Counted from the first letter of the stretch, positions 33,683 through 43,306 are shown. The stretch: DNA of 64,000 bases from Paenibacillus sp. cl123 (GCF_900101595.1 NZ_FMYY01000015.1:92344-156343); one strand, 5' to 3'. Numbers and translations: made by a program. The notes: a model not told the origin generated them from the letters alone.

Positions 33683-34828
33683 TCACTCGGCGGAGCTTCG
33701 GACCAGGAAGCCGGGGGAGTAGGAGCCGGCAGGAGGTTCGGAGGCGGCGTGTACGACCGTTTTGTTTTTTCCGGTGCGCTTGGCTTCGTACAGCGAGGCG
33801 TCTGCGCCCTTGAACAGCGCTTCCTTGCCTTTTCCCTTCACATATTCCTGAAGCCCTATGCTGATGGTCGCCGACTTGGAGTCCAGCTCCGGGTGCATGG
33901 TCACATAGAGGCGCTGCCGGATGAGCTCCGCTATCCGGTAGGCTTCCTCGAGCGTTTTCTCCGTGAAAATAACGGCAAATTCCTCGCCCCCGTAGCGCGC
34001 CACGAAATCGTTGGGCGTCACCGTTTCCTTAATAATCGCGGCTACGCGCAGCAGCACGATGTCGCCGACCCAATGTCCGTAGGTGTCATTGATCCGCTTG
34101 AAGTTATCGATATCCAGTATGGCCAGCTGCAGGGAAAGCTCGTTAAGCTCATGCTGCTCGATCAGTTTCTCCAGGTATTCATGGAAGGTTTTGTGATTGT
34201 ACAGCTCGGTCAGCGCATCAATTTTGGAGAGCGTATCCATAATGATATTTTTGACCAGCAGCTCCTGCTTGGCTTCAGTGGCGTGCTTGAGGTTATTCAG
34301 CAGCTCGATGCCGGTGCTTGCGATGGATAGCGCTATAACGGTCGTGCCCGTATACAAAAACAGGATGCCGATGATATGGATAGGCTGCATCGTGAGGCGG
34401 AGCGGAGGACTGAGGACATACAGCAGAGCGAAGCTGAGCAGCACGAGGGCAAAAACCCCGGCGATTCTTCGGGTGTCGAAAGTCAGAACAGATGTTATTA
34501 TAGGAAAAATAAAGATGGCGGGCACGATGCCGACGGTCGGATTCATCATGACAATGGAAGAAGCGTAAAGTATCCCCATCGTGATAAGCAGCCAGTCGCT
34601 CTGCACATTGCGGTAGCGGTGCAGCAGGTCCACCAGTCCGGTAACCAACGACAGCAGCACGGCTTGCCAGGCGAGCGAAGGCAAAATATCGGCCGGATTT
34701 GCCTGGACATGCAGATGTTGAATAGCGTACTCCAGGACAGCTGTCAGCAGAATCGTGATCCAATATAAATTCAGCATTTTTCGATAGCTCTGGCGAGTGT
34801 TGGCCAGCTCCAGCAACATGTGGTTCAT
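33683..34828 (-). CDS. Membrane-bound diguanylate cyclase (GGDEF)
   Basis: A 381-residue protein with about six N-terminal membrane helices (residues 20-175), a short coiled linker and a GGDEF domain. The active-site motif is YGGEEF (280-284 for GGEEF), and LDIDNFKRINDTYGH carries the metal and substrate residues, so c-di-GMP synthesis is likely. The inhibitory I-site (RxxD, five residues before GGEEF) reads TPND here, so product inhibition through that site is probably absent. GGGAG eight bases before the ATG supports the start. The membrane part resembles no sensor I can name. A PilZ-containing protein lies 3 kb away. Confidence 0.92.
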   Translation of the reverse strand: MNHMLLELANTRQSYRKMLNLYWITILLTAVLEYAIQHLHVQANPADILPSLAWQAVLLSLVTGLVDLLHRYRNVQSDWLLITMGILYASSIVMMNPTVGIVPAIFIFPIITSVLTFDTRRIAGVFALVLLSFALLYVLSPPLRLTMQPIHIIGILFLYTGTTVIALSIASTGIELLNNLKHATEAKQELLVKNIIMDTLSKIDALTELYNHKTFHEYLEKLIEQHELNELSLQLAILDIDNFKRINDTYGHWVGDIVLLRVAAIIKETVTPNDFVARYGGEEFAVIFTEKTLEEAYRIAELIRQRLYVTMHPELDSKSATISIGLQEYVKGKGKEALFKGADASLYEAKRTGKNKTVVHAASEPPAGSYSPGFLVRSSAE

Positions 34829-34982
34829 GGATCGACTCCCGACTATGATATAGTTCCAATGGCATCTGGTTATTTTGGAATTTATTCCAAACCTAGTACT
34901 ATATCTCTAATTCGACAGGCGGTTCATAATTCCTTCGCCGCTGATGATTATTTTTGTGTGCAGGCATGGGATAGGATTGGAT

Positions 34983-35012
34983 ATGGCAAACTGTAGGAGA
35001 GAGTGGTACAAT
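34983..35012 (+). promoter_or_regulatory. Candidate promoter of tkt
   Basis: ATGGCA (34983-34988) and TACAAT (35007-35012) are separated by 18 bases, 34 bases before the tkt start. The -35 box is weak. Confidence 0.4.
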
Positions 35013-35045
35013 AAAGGATATTTTGGATGGCCTGGGAGGATACTT

Positions 35046-37049
35046 ATGACTATTTCAAACAAGACGATCGATCAATTGTCGGTGGATACGATCCGTACAC
35101 TATCCATCGATGCGGTAGAGAAAGCGAAGTCCGGACATCCGGGCATGCCGATGGGCGCCGCTCCGATGGGCTATGAATTATTCGCCAAGCTGATGAAGCA
35201 TAACCCGGACGTTCCGACGTGGATCAACCGCGACCGTTTCGTGCTGTCGGCCGGTCACGGGTCGATGCTTCTATACAGCTTGCTGCATCTGTCCGGCTAT
35301 GACTTGTCGATGGACGAGCTCAAGAACTTCCGCCAATGGGGCAGCAAGACGCCCGGACATCCCGAAGTCGGGCATACCCCGGGGGTTGACGCCACAACGG
35401 GCCCGCTTGGCCAAGGACTTGGCATGGCCGTAGGGATGGCGATGGCCGAAGCGCATCTCGGCGCAGTATACAACCGCGATAATTTCCCGGTAATCGATCA
35501 TTATACGTACGCGATCTGCGGCGACGGGGACCTGATGGAAGGGTTGTCCTCCGAGGCGGCTTCGCTGGCCGGCCATCTGAAGCTGGGCAAGCTGATCGTG
35601 CTCTATGATTCCAACGACATCTCCCTGGACGGCGAACTGAACCTGTCCTTCTCCGAGAATGTGATGCAGCGCTTCGAAGGTTACGGCTGGCAGGTGCTGC
35701 GCGTGGAGGAGGGCAATGATCTGGAGGCGATCCACCAGGCGGTGCTGGAGGCGCAGACGGATTTCCGTCCGACGCTGATCGAAGTGAAGACGGTTATCGG
35801 CTTCGGCAGCCCGAACAAGGCGGGCAAAGGCGGCCATGTCGGACCGCACGGCTCTCCGCTCGGCGTGGACGAGATCGTCTTGACGAAGCGGGCATACGGC
35901 TGGGATGAGAACCAGCATTTCTATGTGCCGGAGCCGGTTCAAGCGCATTTCGCGGATATCAAGCGCCGCAACATCGATCGGTTCGAATCCTGGAACAAGC
36001 TGATGAAGGCGTACGGCGAAGCTCATCCGGAGCTGGCGAAGCAGCTGGAGACCGCGATCAGCGGCGAGCTGCCGGAAGGCTGGGATTCGTTGATTCCGGC
36101 TGACGTATCGTCGGACAAGGGTACCCGCACGGCGTCCGGCATCGTGCTCAACGCCATCGCCCAGCAGGTGCCTTCGCTGGTAGGCGGATCGGCTGACCTC
36201 GAATCGTCGACGATGACGCATATGAAGGGCCTTGGCGTGCTGACAGCCAAGGACTACAGCGGACGCAACATCTATTACGGCGTACGCGAGTTCGGAATGG
36301 GCGCAGCCGTGAACGGCATGCTGCTGCACGGCGGGCTGAAGGTGTTTGGCGGCACGTTCTTTGTTTTCTCCGACTACCTGCGTCCGGCCATCCGTCTGGC
36401 GTCCATCATGGATGTACCGGCGATCTACGTGTTTACGCATGACAGCATCGGCGTCGGGGAAGACGGTCCGACCCATGAGCCGATCGAGCAGCTCGCGGCG
36501 CTTCGCGTCATTCCGGGCGTAACGGTCATCCGCCCTGCCGACGGCACGGAGACGGTAGGCGCATGGCGTTATGCCGTCGCCAATCGCAAGGGGCCGGTTG
36601 CGCTGATCTTCTCCCGCCAGGCGGCAGCGGCGATCCCAGGCTCTGCGCAGGCCGAAGTGGAGCGCGGCGCCTATGTGGTCGCGGATGCGGCGGAAGGCAA
36701 GCCGCAGGCGCAGATCATCGCGACAGGCACCGAGGTCCAACTGGCGCTGGCCGCACACAAGCAGCTGGCAGAGGAAGGCATTGCGACTCGCGTCATCAGC
36801 ATGCCGAGCTGGGAGCTGTTCGATCGTCAGGATCAGGCATATAAAGACTCGGTCCTGCTGCCTGAGGTGAAGGCGCGTCTGGCTGTCGAGATGGGTCATC
36901 CGTTCGGCTGGGAGCGTTATGTCGGCGAGCAGGGCAGCGTGCTGGGGATCGACAAGTTCGGAGCATCCGCACCGGGGCCGGTCGTTATCCGCGAGTATGG
37001 CTTTACTGCCGAGAATGTCGTAGCGCGCGTCAAACAATTGTTGAAGTAG
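35046..37049 (+). CDS. tkt: Transketolase
   Basis: A thiamine-diphosphate enzyme of the non-oxidative pentose phosphate pathway, 667 residues, the usual length. Conserved parts: [51 protein letters not shown], the TPP site [19 protein letters not shown], the pyrimidine-domain motif [26 protein letters not shown] and the C-terminal domain [17 protein letters not shown] (35034-35040) before ATG 35046 fixes the start; the open frame runs farther upstream without a site. ppnP follows 18 bases later, so the two are probably co-transcribed. Confidence 0.97.
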   Translation: MTISNKTIDQLSVDTIRTLSIDAVEKAKSGHPGMPMGAAPMGYELFAKLMKHNPDVPTWINRDRFVLSAGHGSMLLYSLLHLSGYDLSMDELKNFRQWGSKTPGHPEVGHTPGVDATTGPLGQGLGMAVGMAMAEAHLGAVYNRDNFPVIDHYTYAICGDGDLMEGLSSEAASLAGHLKLGKLIVLYDSNDISLDGELNLSFSENVMQRFEGYGWQVLRVEEGNDLEAIHQAVLEAQTDFRPTLIEVKTVIGFGSPNKAGKGGHVGPHGSPLGVDEIVLTKRAYGWDENQHFYVPEPVQAHFADIKRRNIDRFESWNKLMKAYGEAHPELAKQLETAISGELPEGWDSLIPADVSSDKGTRTASGIVLNAIAQQVPSLVGGSADLESSTMTHMKGLGVLTAKDYSGRNIYYGVREFGMGAAVNGMLLHGGLKVFGGTFFVFSDYLRPAIRLASIMDVPAIYVFTHDSIGVGEDGPTHEPIEQLAALRVIPGVTVIRPADGTETVGAWRYAVANRKGPVALIFSRQAAAAIPGSAQAEVERGAYVVADAAEGKPQAQIIATGTEVQLALAAHKQLAEEGIATRVISMPSWELFDRQDQAYKDSVLLPEVKARLAVEMGHPFGWERYVGEQGSVLGIDKFGASAPGPVVIREYGFTAENVVARVKQLLK

Positions 37050-37067
37050 AGGAGAACTGAGCAGGCC

Positions 37068-37385
37068 ATGTCCCAATTCGAACAAGTTACCGTCCTGACG
37101 AAAGCAAATATTTATTTTGACGGCAAAGTGACAAGCCGTACGGTCCTGTTCGCCGACGGCACGAAAAAAACGCTCGGCATCATGCTGCCGGGCGAATATG
37201 AATTCGGTACGGACACGAAGGAAATCATGGAAATTCAGGCGGGCGAGCTGAAGGTGCTGCTGCCTGGAGCCGACGAGTGGCTGGAGATTAACGGCACTGG
37301 GGAATTTACCGTTCCGAAGGGCGAGAAGTTCAAGCTGGAAGTACGCCAGGCGACCGACTATATCTGCTCGTATATGAACGAATAA
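37068..37385 (+). CDS. ppnP: Pyrimidine/purine nucleoside phosphorylase PpnP (DUF1255)
   Basis: A 105-residue cupin-fold protein of the PpnP/YaiE family. The pattern TKANIYFDGKVTSRTVLFADGTKKTLGIMLPG is split across conserved strands and followed by EYEFGTDTKEIMEIQAGEL, WLEINGTGEFTVP and the ending ATDYICSYMNE. The E. coli member phosphorolyses several nucleosides to base and ribose-1-phosphate. Its place just after transketolase fits feeding ribose phosphates into the pentose phosphate pathway; that link is inference. GAGGAGAACTG lies upstream, and a bidirectional terminator follows. Confidence 0.9.
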   Translation: MSQFEQVTVLTKANIYFDGKVTSRTVLFADGTKKTLGIMLPGEYEFGTDTKEIMEIQAGELKVLLPGADEWLEINGTGEFTVPKGEKFKLEVRQATDYICSYMNE

Positions 37386-37410
37386 CAGTCCGGCAACCGG
37401 TTGATAAGAC

Positions 37411-37463
37411 AAAACCCCGTCCTGGTGCTCTCAGTAGGTTCAGAGAGAGCAGGTCGGGGTTTG
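37411..37463. terminator. Bidirectional terminator between ppnP and the dehydrogenase-PilZ gene
   Basis: aaaccccg (37412-37419) pairs with cggggttt (37455-37462), and an inner gctctc/gagagc stem extends the hairpin. It is located between convergent genes. Confidence 0.8.
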
Positions 37464-37492
37464 TCGCTTCAAGGGTCATATCCGAGAGGGTC

Positions 37493-38749
37493 TTAAACCG
37501 ACTTGATGCGGATATATTCCTCGATCTTCAGCCGGACATGCGGCGGCAGGCCGGACAGCATGCAGCCGTAGCGGAATTGCCCGCTGTCGGGATCGATCCG
37601 GATGATGCGCGCCGTTACCGGAGGCAGGCCCGCCTCCTGCGGAAAGTGAATGACGATGAACATATCCTTGGCCAGCGGAGCCGCGCTGAGGATGCGCATG
37701 CCGCTTTCCGACAAGTCGACCAGCGTTCCTTCGACAAGCTGTCCGGAGAAGGAGCCTTCCTGCTCCCATTGGTAGACCGACAGATGCAGCTTGATGTTCA
37801 GCTGAATCCGGGCGCCCCGGCGGCGCTCGGCGGCTCTGACCTCCATCCGCTGCGGTGTCTGCTCTTCGCCGATCTGCAGATGCATCCAGTCCTCATAGCA
37901 TTGGACGACGGCGCTGAGATCCTGCTCGCCGAGCCCTCTGGCCTGAGCCATCAGAAATACATCCGTGGCGCTGTGCAGCATCGGGGCGGGCATCTGGAAC
38001 TGCTCCACAGCCCGTCCGGCGAGCTGCAGATCCTTAAGCATCCATTGGACGGAGAACTGATTGCTGAAGTCGCGCTTCAAAATCTTCGGTCCCTTCAGCT
38101 CAGCCTGCTTGCTGGAGGCGGAGCCGGCTTTCACGACTTGGAGAAACTGCTCGGCGTCAAGTCCGGCTTTCGCTGCCAGCGACAGTCCTTCCATCAAAGC
38201 CAAGGCATTAATGCCAACCATCGTATTATGGGCCAGCTTCGTATAAGAGCCTGCGCCGGAGGGCCCCATATAGACGATCTTGCTGCCCATGGCCTCGAAG
38301 ACGCTGCGCTGCTCGTCCAGCACCTCTTCCTGGCCGCCGACCATGAATACGAGCGTGCCGCTTTCGGCGGCAGGCTTGCTCCCGGTCACAGGGGCATCCA
38401 GGAAATCAACCAGATGCGAGGCAAGCTCATGATACAGCCGCCGGCTGGTATCCGGGGATACCGTGCTGCAGTCGATCACCGTCTGCCCGGGCCGCAAGCT
38501 GTGCACGATGCCTTGCTCGCCGAAGACCGCTTCGAGCACAACGTCGTCCTTGCTGAGCATTGTAATGATCACATCGGCGTCGCTGGCCGCCGCGGCGGGA
38601 CTTGCCGCCGTTGCGGCGCCCAGCGCGGCGAGCTCGTCGACTTTGCCTTCCGTACGGTTGTAGACGATGACTTCAAAGCCTTTTTTCAACAGGTTGGCGG
38701 CCATGGGCTTCCCCATGGTGCCGAGTCCGATAAATCCGATCGTTTTCAT
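37493..38749 (-). CDS. Fusion of 3-hydroxyisobutyrate dehydrogenase-like oxidoreductase and PilZ domain
   Basis: Residues 1-290 are a beta-hydroxyacid dehydrogenase: GFIGLGTMGKPMA Rossmann motif, DAPVTGSKPAAESGTL substrate loop, and GAGSYTKLAHN with the catalytic Lys171 and Asn175. Residues 305-418 are a PilZ domain with the c-di-GMP motifs RxxxR (Arg310, Arg314 in RRRGAR) and DLSESG (345-350). Family knowledge says PilZ binds c-di-GMP; control of a metabolic dehydrogenase by c-di-GMP is inference. AGGAGGG seven bases before ATG 38749 fixes the start, so the 26 upstream codons are not translated. The frame is continuous across the junction with no sign of a sequencing frameshift. The substrate is unknown. 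Confidence 0.9.
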   Translation of the reverse strand: MKTIGFIGLGTMGKPMAANLLKKGFEVIVYNRTEGKVDELAALGAATAASPAAAASDADVIITMLSKDDVVLEAVFGEQGIVHSLRPGQTVIDCSTVSPDTSRRLYHELASHLVDFLDAPVTGSKPAAESGTLVFMVGGQEEVLDEQRSVFEAMGSKIVYMGPSGAGSYTKLAHNTMVGINALALMEGLSLAAKAGLDAEQFLQVVKAGSASSKQAELKGPKILKRDFSNQFSVQWMLKDLQLAGRAVEQFQMPAPMLHSATDVFLMAQARGLGEQDLSAVVQCYEDWMHLQIGEEQTPQRMEVRAAERRRGARIQLNIKLHLSVYQWEQEGSFSGQLVEGTLVDLSESGMRILSAAPLAKDMFIVIHFPQEAGLPPVTARIIRIDPDSGQFRYGCMLSGLPPHVRLKIEEYIRIKSV

Positions 38750-38804
38750 GCCGATCCCTCCTGCTTCCATTCTAGCATCTCGATGGAAACCTGTGAATGT
38801 TCTC

Positions 38805-38834
38805 TTGCGTTTCGGAAGCAAGATCAAGTATGCT
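38805..38834 (+). promoter_or_regulatory. Candidate promoter of pgi
   Basis: TTGCGT (38805-38810) and TATGCT (38829-38834) are 18 bases apart, 80 bases before the pgi start. This is a moderate match to sigma-A boxes. Confidence 0.4.
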
Positions 38835-38913
38835 AAGCTTATGGAATGATGGAAATACGAAGATTTACCCTACATAGAGAACCTAAGGTTCGGAATTGGA
38901 GGAATGAATACGT

Positions 38914-40269
38914 ATGACAGCCAAGCTACAATTCGATTACAGCAAGGCCCTTGATTTTGTAAGCAAGCATGAGGTTGACTATTTGTCCGCCGCTGTGGCG
39001 ACCGCTCACGAGCAGCTCCATAACGGTACGGGCGCAGGCAGCGATTATCTGGGATGGATTGACCTTCCGGTCAATTATGATAAAGCGGAGTTCGCCCGGA
39101 TACAGGAGGCGGCAACGCGCATTCAAGGAAATTCCGACGCGCTGATCGTCGTTGGCATCGGCGGCTCTTACCTGGGCGCACGCGCGGCTCTCGAGATGCT
39201 GACGCACGGCTTCTACAACCTGCTGCCGAAGGACAAGCGGAAGACGCCGGAGATTTACTTCGTCGGACAAAACATCAGCTCGACGTATGTAACTCATCTG
39301 CTGCAGCTGCTCGAAGGCAAGGATATTTCCGTCAACGTCATCTCCAAGTCCGGCACGACGACCGAGCCGGCTATCGCTTTCCGGATTTTCCGCGAGCTGC
39401 TGGAGAAGAAGTACGGCAAGGAAGAGGCCCGCAAGCGCATCTATGCGACGACGGACCAAGCGAAGGGCGCTTTGAAGAAGCTGTCCGACGAGGAAGGCTA
39501 CGAAACATTCGTGATTCCGGATGATGTAGGCGGCCGCTACTCGGTGCTGACGGCGGTAGGTCTGCTGCCGATCGCGACGGCGGGCATTGATATCGAAGCG
39601 ATGATGCGCGGAGCGGCGGATGCGCGGACAGCTTATTCGAATCCGAATCTGGCCGAGAACGAAGCTTACCAATATGCGGCTGTGCGCAATGCCTTATACC
39701 GCAAGGGCAAGACGACTGAGATTCTCGTCAACTACGAGCCGTCGCTGCACTATGTCTCCGAGTGGTGGAAGCAGCTGTTCGGCGAGAGCGAAGGCAAGGA
39801 CAGCAAGGGAATTTTCCCGGCTTCCGTCGATTTCTCGACCGATCTTCACTCTATGGGACAATTCATTCAGGAGGGCAACCGCAATCTGTTTGAAACGGTC
39901 ATCCAAGTAAGCGAAGTAGCGGAGCACATTACGATCGGACATGACGCGCAGGATCTGGACGGTCTGAACTTCCTGAGCGGGCAAACGATGGACTTCGTCA
40001 ACAAGAAGGCGTTCCAGGGCACGATGCTGGCGCACACCGACGGCGGAGTTCCGAATCTGATCGTCACGCTGCCGGATACAAGCGCGTATACGTTCGGCTA
40101 CATGGTCTATTTCTTTGAGAAAGCGTGCGGTATCAGCGGCTATCTGCTCGGTGTCAATCCGTTCGACCAGCCGGGCGTTGAAGCGTACAAGAAAAATATG
40201 TTCGCCCTGTTGGGCAAGCCAGGCTATGAGAAAGAAAAGGCCGAGCTGGAAGCCAGACTCGGCAAGTAA
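38914..40269 (+). CDS. pgi: Glucose-6-phosphate isomerase
   Basis: Interconverts glucose-6-phosphate and fructose-6-phosphate. The protein has 451 residues, as in Bacillus. Conserved parts: [35 protein letters not shown], the PGI signature [18 protein letters not shown], the catalytic Glu region [14 protein letters not shown] and the late [27 protein letters not shown] lies about 10 bases before the ATG. It is a single-gene unit with its own promoter candidate and terminator. Confidence 0.98.
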   Translation: MTAKLQFDYSKALDFVSKHEVDYLSAAVATAHEQLHNGTGAGSDYLGWIDLPVNYDKAEFARIQEAATRIQGNSDALIVVGIGGSYLGARAALEMLTHGFYNLLPKDKRKTPEIYFVGQNISSTYVTHLLQLLEGKDISVNVISKSGTTTEPAIAFRIFRELLEKKYGKEEARKRIYATTDQAKGALKKLSDEEGYETFVIPDDVGGRYSVLTAVGLLPIATAGIDIEAMMRGAADARTAYSNPNLAENEAYQYAAVRNALYRKGKTTEILVNYEPSLHYVSEWWKQLFGESEGKDSKGIFPASVDFSTDLHSMGQFIQEGNRNLFETVIQVSEVAEHITIGHDAQDLDGLNFLSGQTMDFVNKKAFQGTMLAHTDGGVPNLIVTLPDTSAYTFGYMVYFFEKACGISGYLLGVNPFDQPGVEAYKKNMFALLGKPGYEKEKAELEARLGK

Positions 40270-40294
40270 CGCCTGCGGGCTGCTATAAGCAAAG

Positions 40295-40329
40295 AAGCGG
40301 TTTATCCGGAAGGATAATCGCTTTTTTTG
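40295..40329 (+). terminator. Terminator after pgi
   Basis: The stem, aagcggtttatcc with ggataatcgctt (one mismatch region), has a short loop and is followed by seven T residues. Confidence 0.85.
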
Positions 40330-40391
40330 CAAAGCAGCTCGGAACGGGAGCGGGGCAATCAGCCGGCAGCGGTATGAAAGGAGGGCAGCCG

Positions 40392-41033
40392 ATGCTTCTG
40401 CATTACCGGACGGTCAAGCGATTCGGGTCAGCGGAAATCGTCATCAAGAAATCCCGGTTTATCGGATACGCCAGACCGGTGAACAGCGAAGAGGAAGCCG
40501 TCGCGTTCATCGAAAGCATCAAGAAGGAGCACTGGTCGGCTACCCACAACTGCTCGGCCTATATGATCGGAGAGCGGGATGAGATTCAGAAGGCTTCCGA
40601 CGACGGGGAGCCGAGCGGTACGGCGGGCAAGCCTATCCTGGAGGTTATCCGCAACCAGGGACTGAAAAATGTGGCCGTCGTCGTTACGCGCTATTTCGGG
40701 GGCATCATGCTGGGAGCGGGCGGTCTGATCCGCGCGTATACGGACGGAGCGGTGGCCGGACTGGCGGCGGCTGAGCAGGTATACCGGGTGCTGCACCGGG
40801 AAGTCAGGGTCGGCATCGACTACACGTGGCTCGGCAAGGTGGAGAATGAGCTTAGAACCCGGGGCACGTTGATGGGCGAGACGGAATTTACCGATAAAGT
40901 CACCTTGCTCTGCCTGCCCGCGGAGTCCGAAGCCGATGCGTTTATCGCTTGGATGACCGACCTTACGCAAGGACAAGGGGCCGTCGCCAAGGGCGAGAGC
41001 CGTTATATCGAGCATGCCGAGCTCTCCGTCTAA
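40392..41033 (+). CDS. YigZ/YvyE-family (IMPACT-like) protein
   Basis: A 213-residue protein with an N-terminal UPF0029 domain (KKSRFIGYARPV, HWSATHNCSAYMIGERDEIQ split around the conserved HNC, SDDGEPSGTAGKPILEVI, VVVTRYFGGIMLGAGGLIRA) and a C-terminal DUF1949 ferredoxin-like domain. Relatives of eukaryotic IMPACT bind ribosomes or nucleic acids; the bacterial role is not settled. ATG 40392 follows AGGAGGG by six bases; an in-frame ATG at 40374 overlaps the site. A TetR gene follows. Confidence 0.92.
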   Translation: MLLHYRTVKRFGSAEIVIKKSRFIGYARPVNSEEEAVAFIESIKKEHWSATHNCSAYMIGERDEIQKASDDGEPSGTAGKPILEVIRNQGLKNVAVVVTRYFGGIMLGAGGLIRAYTDGAVAGLAAAEQVYRVLHREVRVGIDYTWLGKVENELRTRGTLMGETEFTDKVTLLCLPAESEADAFIAWMTDLTQGQGAVAKGESRYIEHAELSV

Positions 41034-41090
41034 GGGGGGCCGGCGCCTGCTCAGCCATTCAACACAACAGCTAAGAGGAGTTGAGATCAA

Positions 41091-41678
41091 TTGGCAAGGA
41101 AGGCAGTCGAGCATGAGCTAAGCCGCGAGCGTATTTTGGGCGGAGCTCGTGAGTTATTCGTCGAACACGGCTATCACGCTTTAACGATGCGAAGCATCGC
41201 TAAAGCGATGGGGTACAGCCATGGCGCTTTGTACTATCACTTCAGCGAGAAAGCGGAGCTGTTCTACGCTCTGGTGACCGAGGACTTCAGAGATTTGCTG
41301 AACCGGCAGAGGGAGATGCTGAGGCGTACGCGTCTGGGGGATATGGCCCAATTGGAGAAGCTGATGCTGGAGTTCATCAAGTTCGGGCTGGAGAACCCGA
41401 ATCATTACGAAATTATGTTTATGATCAAGGACCCGGAGCTGCAGCGCTACTCCAGAACCGAGCAGGCGCAGTGCCTGGATTTATTTGCTACCGTCGTCCG
41501 GTCTGTTGTGGCCAAGCAGGAGAATAACGATAGCAAGATGTACAACCTGCCATGGAGCTTGTTTATGTCCATGCACGGATTCATATCATATAATATTCAT
41601 TACAGTCAAAGCTTCAAGGATGTGAAGAAGCTGGCCGAGCAACATGTCAAATATTTGTGCGAGGGGCTGCAGGGATAA
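41091..41678 (+). CDS. TetR-family transcriptional regulator
   Basis: A 195-residue regulator with an N-terminal TetR helix-turn-helix (ILGGARELFVEHGYHALTMR, SIAKAMGYSHGALYYHFSEK) and a helical C-terminal ligand domain with a TetR_C-like region (FIKFGLENPNHYEIMFMI). The start is TTG 41091 after AGAGGAG. The target genes are not evident; the divergent or neighbouring YigZ and YjbQ genes are conserved housekeeping genes. No palindromic operator was seen just upstream. Confidence 0.9.
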   Translation: MARKAVEHELSRERILGGARELFVEHGYHALTMRSIAKAMGYSHGALYYHFSEKAELFYALVTEDFRDLLNRQREMLRRTRLGDMAQLEKLMLEFIKFGLENPNHYEIMFMIKDPELQRYSRTEQAQCLDLFATVVRSVVAKQENNDSKMYNLPWSLFMSMHGFISYNIHYSQSFKDVKKLAEQHVKYLCEGLQG

Positions 41679-41771
41679 GGAACCCGAACCTACAGCAGCC
41701 GAGATTTCTTTGCAGCCCCTCGCTTCATCCTATTAAAGCTTAAACGCTTACCCGCTTGTATGCTTTTGCGC

Positions 41772-42179
41772 TTATCCGCGTATAAACTTTACCAGGCAGG
41801 TGCGTTCACGCGGTCCGTCAAACTCGCACAAATAAATACCTTGCCAGCGTCCAAGCACCAGCCGTGAGCCTGCCACCAGAATGGTCTGCGAGGCGCCGAC
41901 GGTCATCGTCTTCAGATGGGAGGCCGTATTGCCTTCCGCATGGCGGTACTTGGGATGCTCCCAGGGGAATACTTCGTCCAGGCGCATCAGCACGTCATGC
42001 TTCACATCGGGGTCGGCATTCTCCTGAATAGTAATGCCGGCGGTCGTATGGGGGGAATATACAACGGCGATCCCGTCCTCCAGCTTCTCCTGTTTCAGCA
42101 GATCATGCACTTGCCTTGTAATCTCGATCATCTCGCTGCGTTGATGGGTTTGAATGTGCAGCTTATGTATCATGTTCAT
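41772..42179 (-). CDS. yjbQ: YjbQ/UPF0047 family protein (secondary thiamine-phosphate synthase type)
   Basis: A 135-residue protein with the UPF0047 signature: GIAVVYSPHTTAGITIQENADPD in pieces, HPKYRHAEGNTASHLKT, VGASQTILVAGSRLVLG and the final WQGIYLCEFDGPRERTCLVK. E. coli YjbQ has weak thiamine-phosphate synthase activity, and the true function is unclear. The start may be ATG 42179 or ATG 42173; AAGGA is closer to the ideal distance for 42173. Confidence 0.93.
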   Translation of the reverse strand: MNMIHKLHIQTHQRSEMIEITRQVHDLLKQEKLEDGIAVVYSPHTTAGITIQENADPDVKHDVLMRLDEVFPWEHPKYRHAEGNTASHLKTMTVGASQTILVAGSRLVLGRWQGIYLCEFDGPRERTCLVKFIRG

Positions 42180-42287
42180 CCGTCCTTTCAGCGGGGAATG
42201 GGTGTCTTCTTATATTACCACATGGAACTGCTTGCAATCGGATGGTACAATAGGAATTGGCGCAAACAAGCTTGGGAGGGCATACCT

Positions 42288-42512
42288 ATGGATCTGACGC
42301 AAAATACGCTCGAGAATACGGCATACATGATCGAGGAAATCAAGAAAAAGCTGCGCATGGCTTCGGGAGCGGCGCTGAAGGCGACATCGCTCAGCGACGA
42401 GCTGTACGAGGATTTGCATGATATCTACAGCATGGTCGCCAGTAAAAATCGATTCAGCATCAGCGAGATCGAAGCGATTACCTCCGAGCTCGGCAGACTT
42501 CGCCGGGTATAA
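42288..42512 (+). CDS. DUF1128 family protein
   Basis: A 74-residue helical protein: MDLTQNTLENTAYMIEEIKK, LRMASGAALKATSLSDELYE and DIYSMVASKNRFSISEIEAI. This matches the small DUF1128 family of Bacilli. Function is unknown. GGGAGGG seven bases before the ATG fixes the start. Confidence 0.9.
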   Translation: MDLTQNTLENTAYMIEEIKKKLRMASGAALKATSLSDELYEDLHDIYSMVASKNRFSISEIEAITSELGRLRRV

Positions 42513-42878
42513 GGATGTCGTTCGGCTGGCGGATGGCGGCCCCCTAGAGGGGCGAACAGGAACAAGCAGGAGGGGCGGTGCGAAAGCGCGGTCCTTATTT
42601 GCGTTGCTTCTGTCAGGCGAAGGCATCGTCCCGAACTTGGCGGGCTACAGAGTGATAGCCTTGCTGAGAGGGATGAGACAGAAGAGGCATGAGGGGCATG
42701 AGAGGCACAAGGGGAATGAGATTCGGCTGACTTTGGCTGCATGGGACAACCGCACAACTTGAGCGCCAGGGGGACGTCCGTACAGGCAGGGGAGAGCGGG
42801 CCTCCGTAAAATATATCGTTAACGCCAGTTCGTCTACGAATATGGCCTGACGACGATCTCAACTGGAGGTGGGTGTGG
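42513..42878. other. Gene-free stretch with short purine-rich repeats
   Basis: No supportable gene. Around 42680-42715 the sequence repeats short units (gaggcatgag, gggcatgagagg, gcacaagggg), and the rest looks like degraded GC-rich DNA. A good ribosome binding site for the next gene (GGAGG, 42865-42869) is at the end. Confidence 0.4.
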
Positions 42879-43187
42879 ATGCAAAAGGCAATCCGCAAGC
42901 AAGATGTCGCCAAGCTGGTCGGCAAATCGGTGTATGCCTTGAAGAAGGACGGCTCCGTCGTCCGCGGCAAGCTGGTCAAAGTCAGCGGCGGCAAGCTGTA
43001 TGTGGCCGTTCGCAGCAGCAAAGGGAAAACGGTCCGGACATCGGCTATTATCCCCCTTGTTCTGTTCGATCTCCTTGCAATCGGTACGGCCCCTTATGCT
43101 TATGGGGGTTACCCCGGCTACGGCTTCGGGGGCGGTTACGGCTATGGCGGTTTCGGAGGCTACGGCGGGTTCGGGGGCTTCTGGTAA
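42879..43187 (+). CDS. Small protein with Gly/Tyr/Phe-rich C-terminus
   Basis: A 102-residue protein from ATG 42879, with GGAGG nine bases upstream; an in-frame GTG at 42873 is possible. The first half is a small beta-rich domain (VAKLVGKSVYALKKDGSVVR, GKLVKVSGGKLYVAV), reminiscent of an SH3/KOW-like barrel. A hydrophobic segment IIPLVLFDLLAIG follows, and the last 28 residues are almost only Gly, Tyr, Phe and Trp (pattern YGGYPGYGFGGG). Gly/Tyr-rich tails occur in spore coat and surface proteins of Bacilli; a coat role is only a guess. A strong terminator follows. Confidence 0.8.
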   Translation: MQKAIRKQDVAKLVGKSVYALKKDGSVVRGKLVKVSGGKLYVAVRSSKGKTVRTSAIIPLVLFDLLAIGTAPYAYGGYPGYGFGGGYGYGGFGGYGGFGGFW

Positions 43188-43240
43188 GACAGGTTGTTGC
43201 CGACTGGCCTGAGCCTGGACTTGCTCCGGGCTTCAAAGCG

Positions 43241-43275
43241 ATCCATTTCTCCTTGCGAGAAATGGATTTTTTTTG
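43241..43275 (+). terminator. Terminator after the Gly/Tyr-rich gene
   Basis: atccatttctc (43241-43251) pairs with gagaaatggat (43257-43267), followed by eight T residues. Confidence 0.95.
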
Positions 43276-43306
43276 TTCAGAGCTTACAACCGGGAGGAGA
43301 ACGCTC

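Noticed and set aside
35271..37412. A 713-codon open frame on the minus strand opposite transketolase
   Set aside because: It is the antisense shadow of tkt, a highly conserved enzyme with a good start. The antisense translation is Arg/His/Gln-rich with no family motif and no ribosome binding site.
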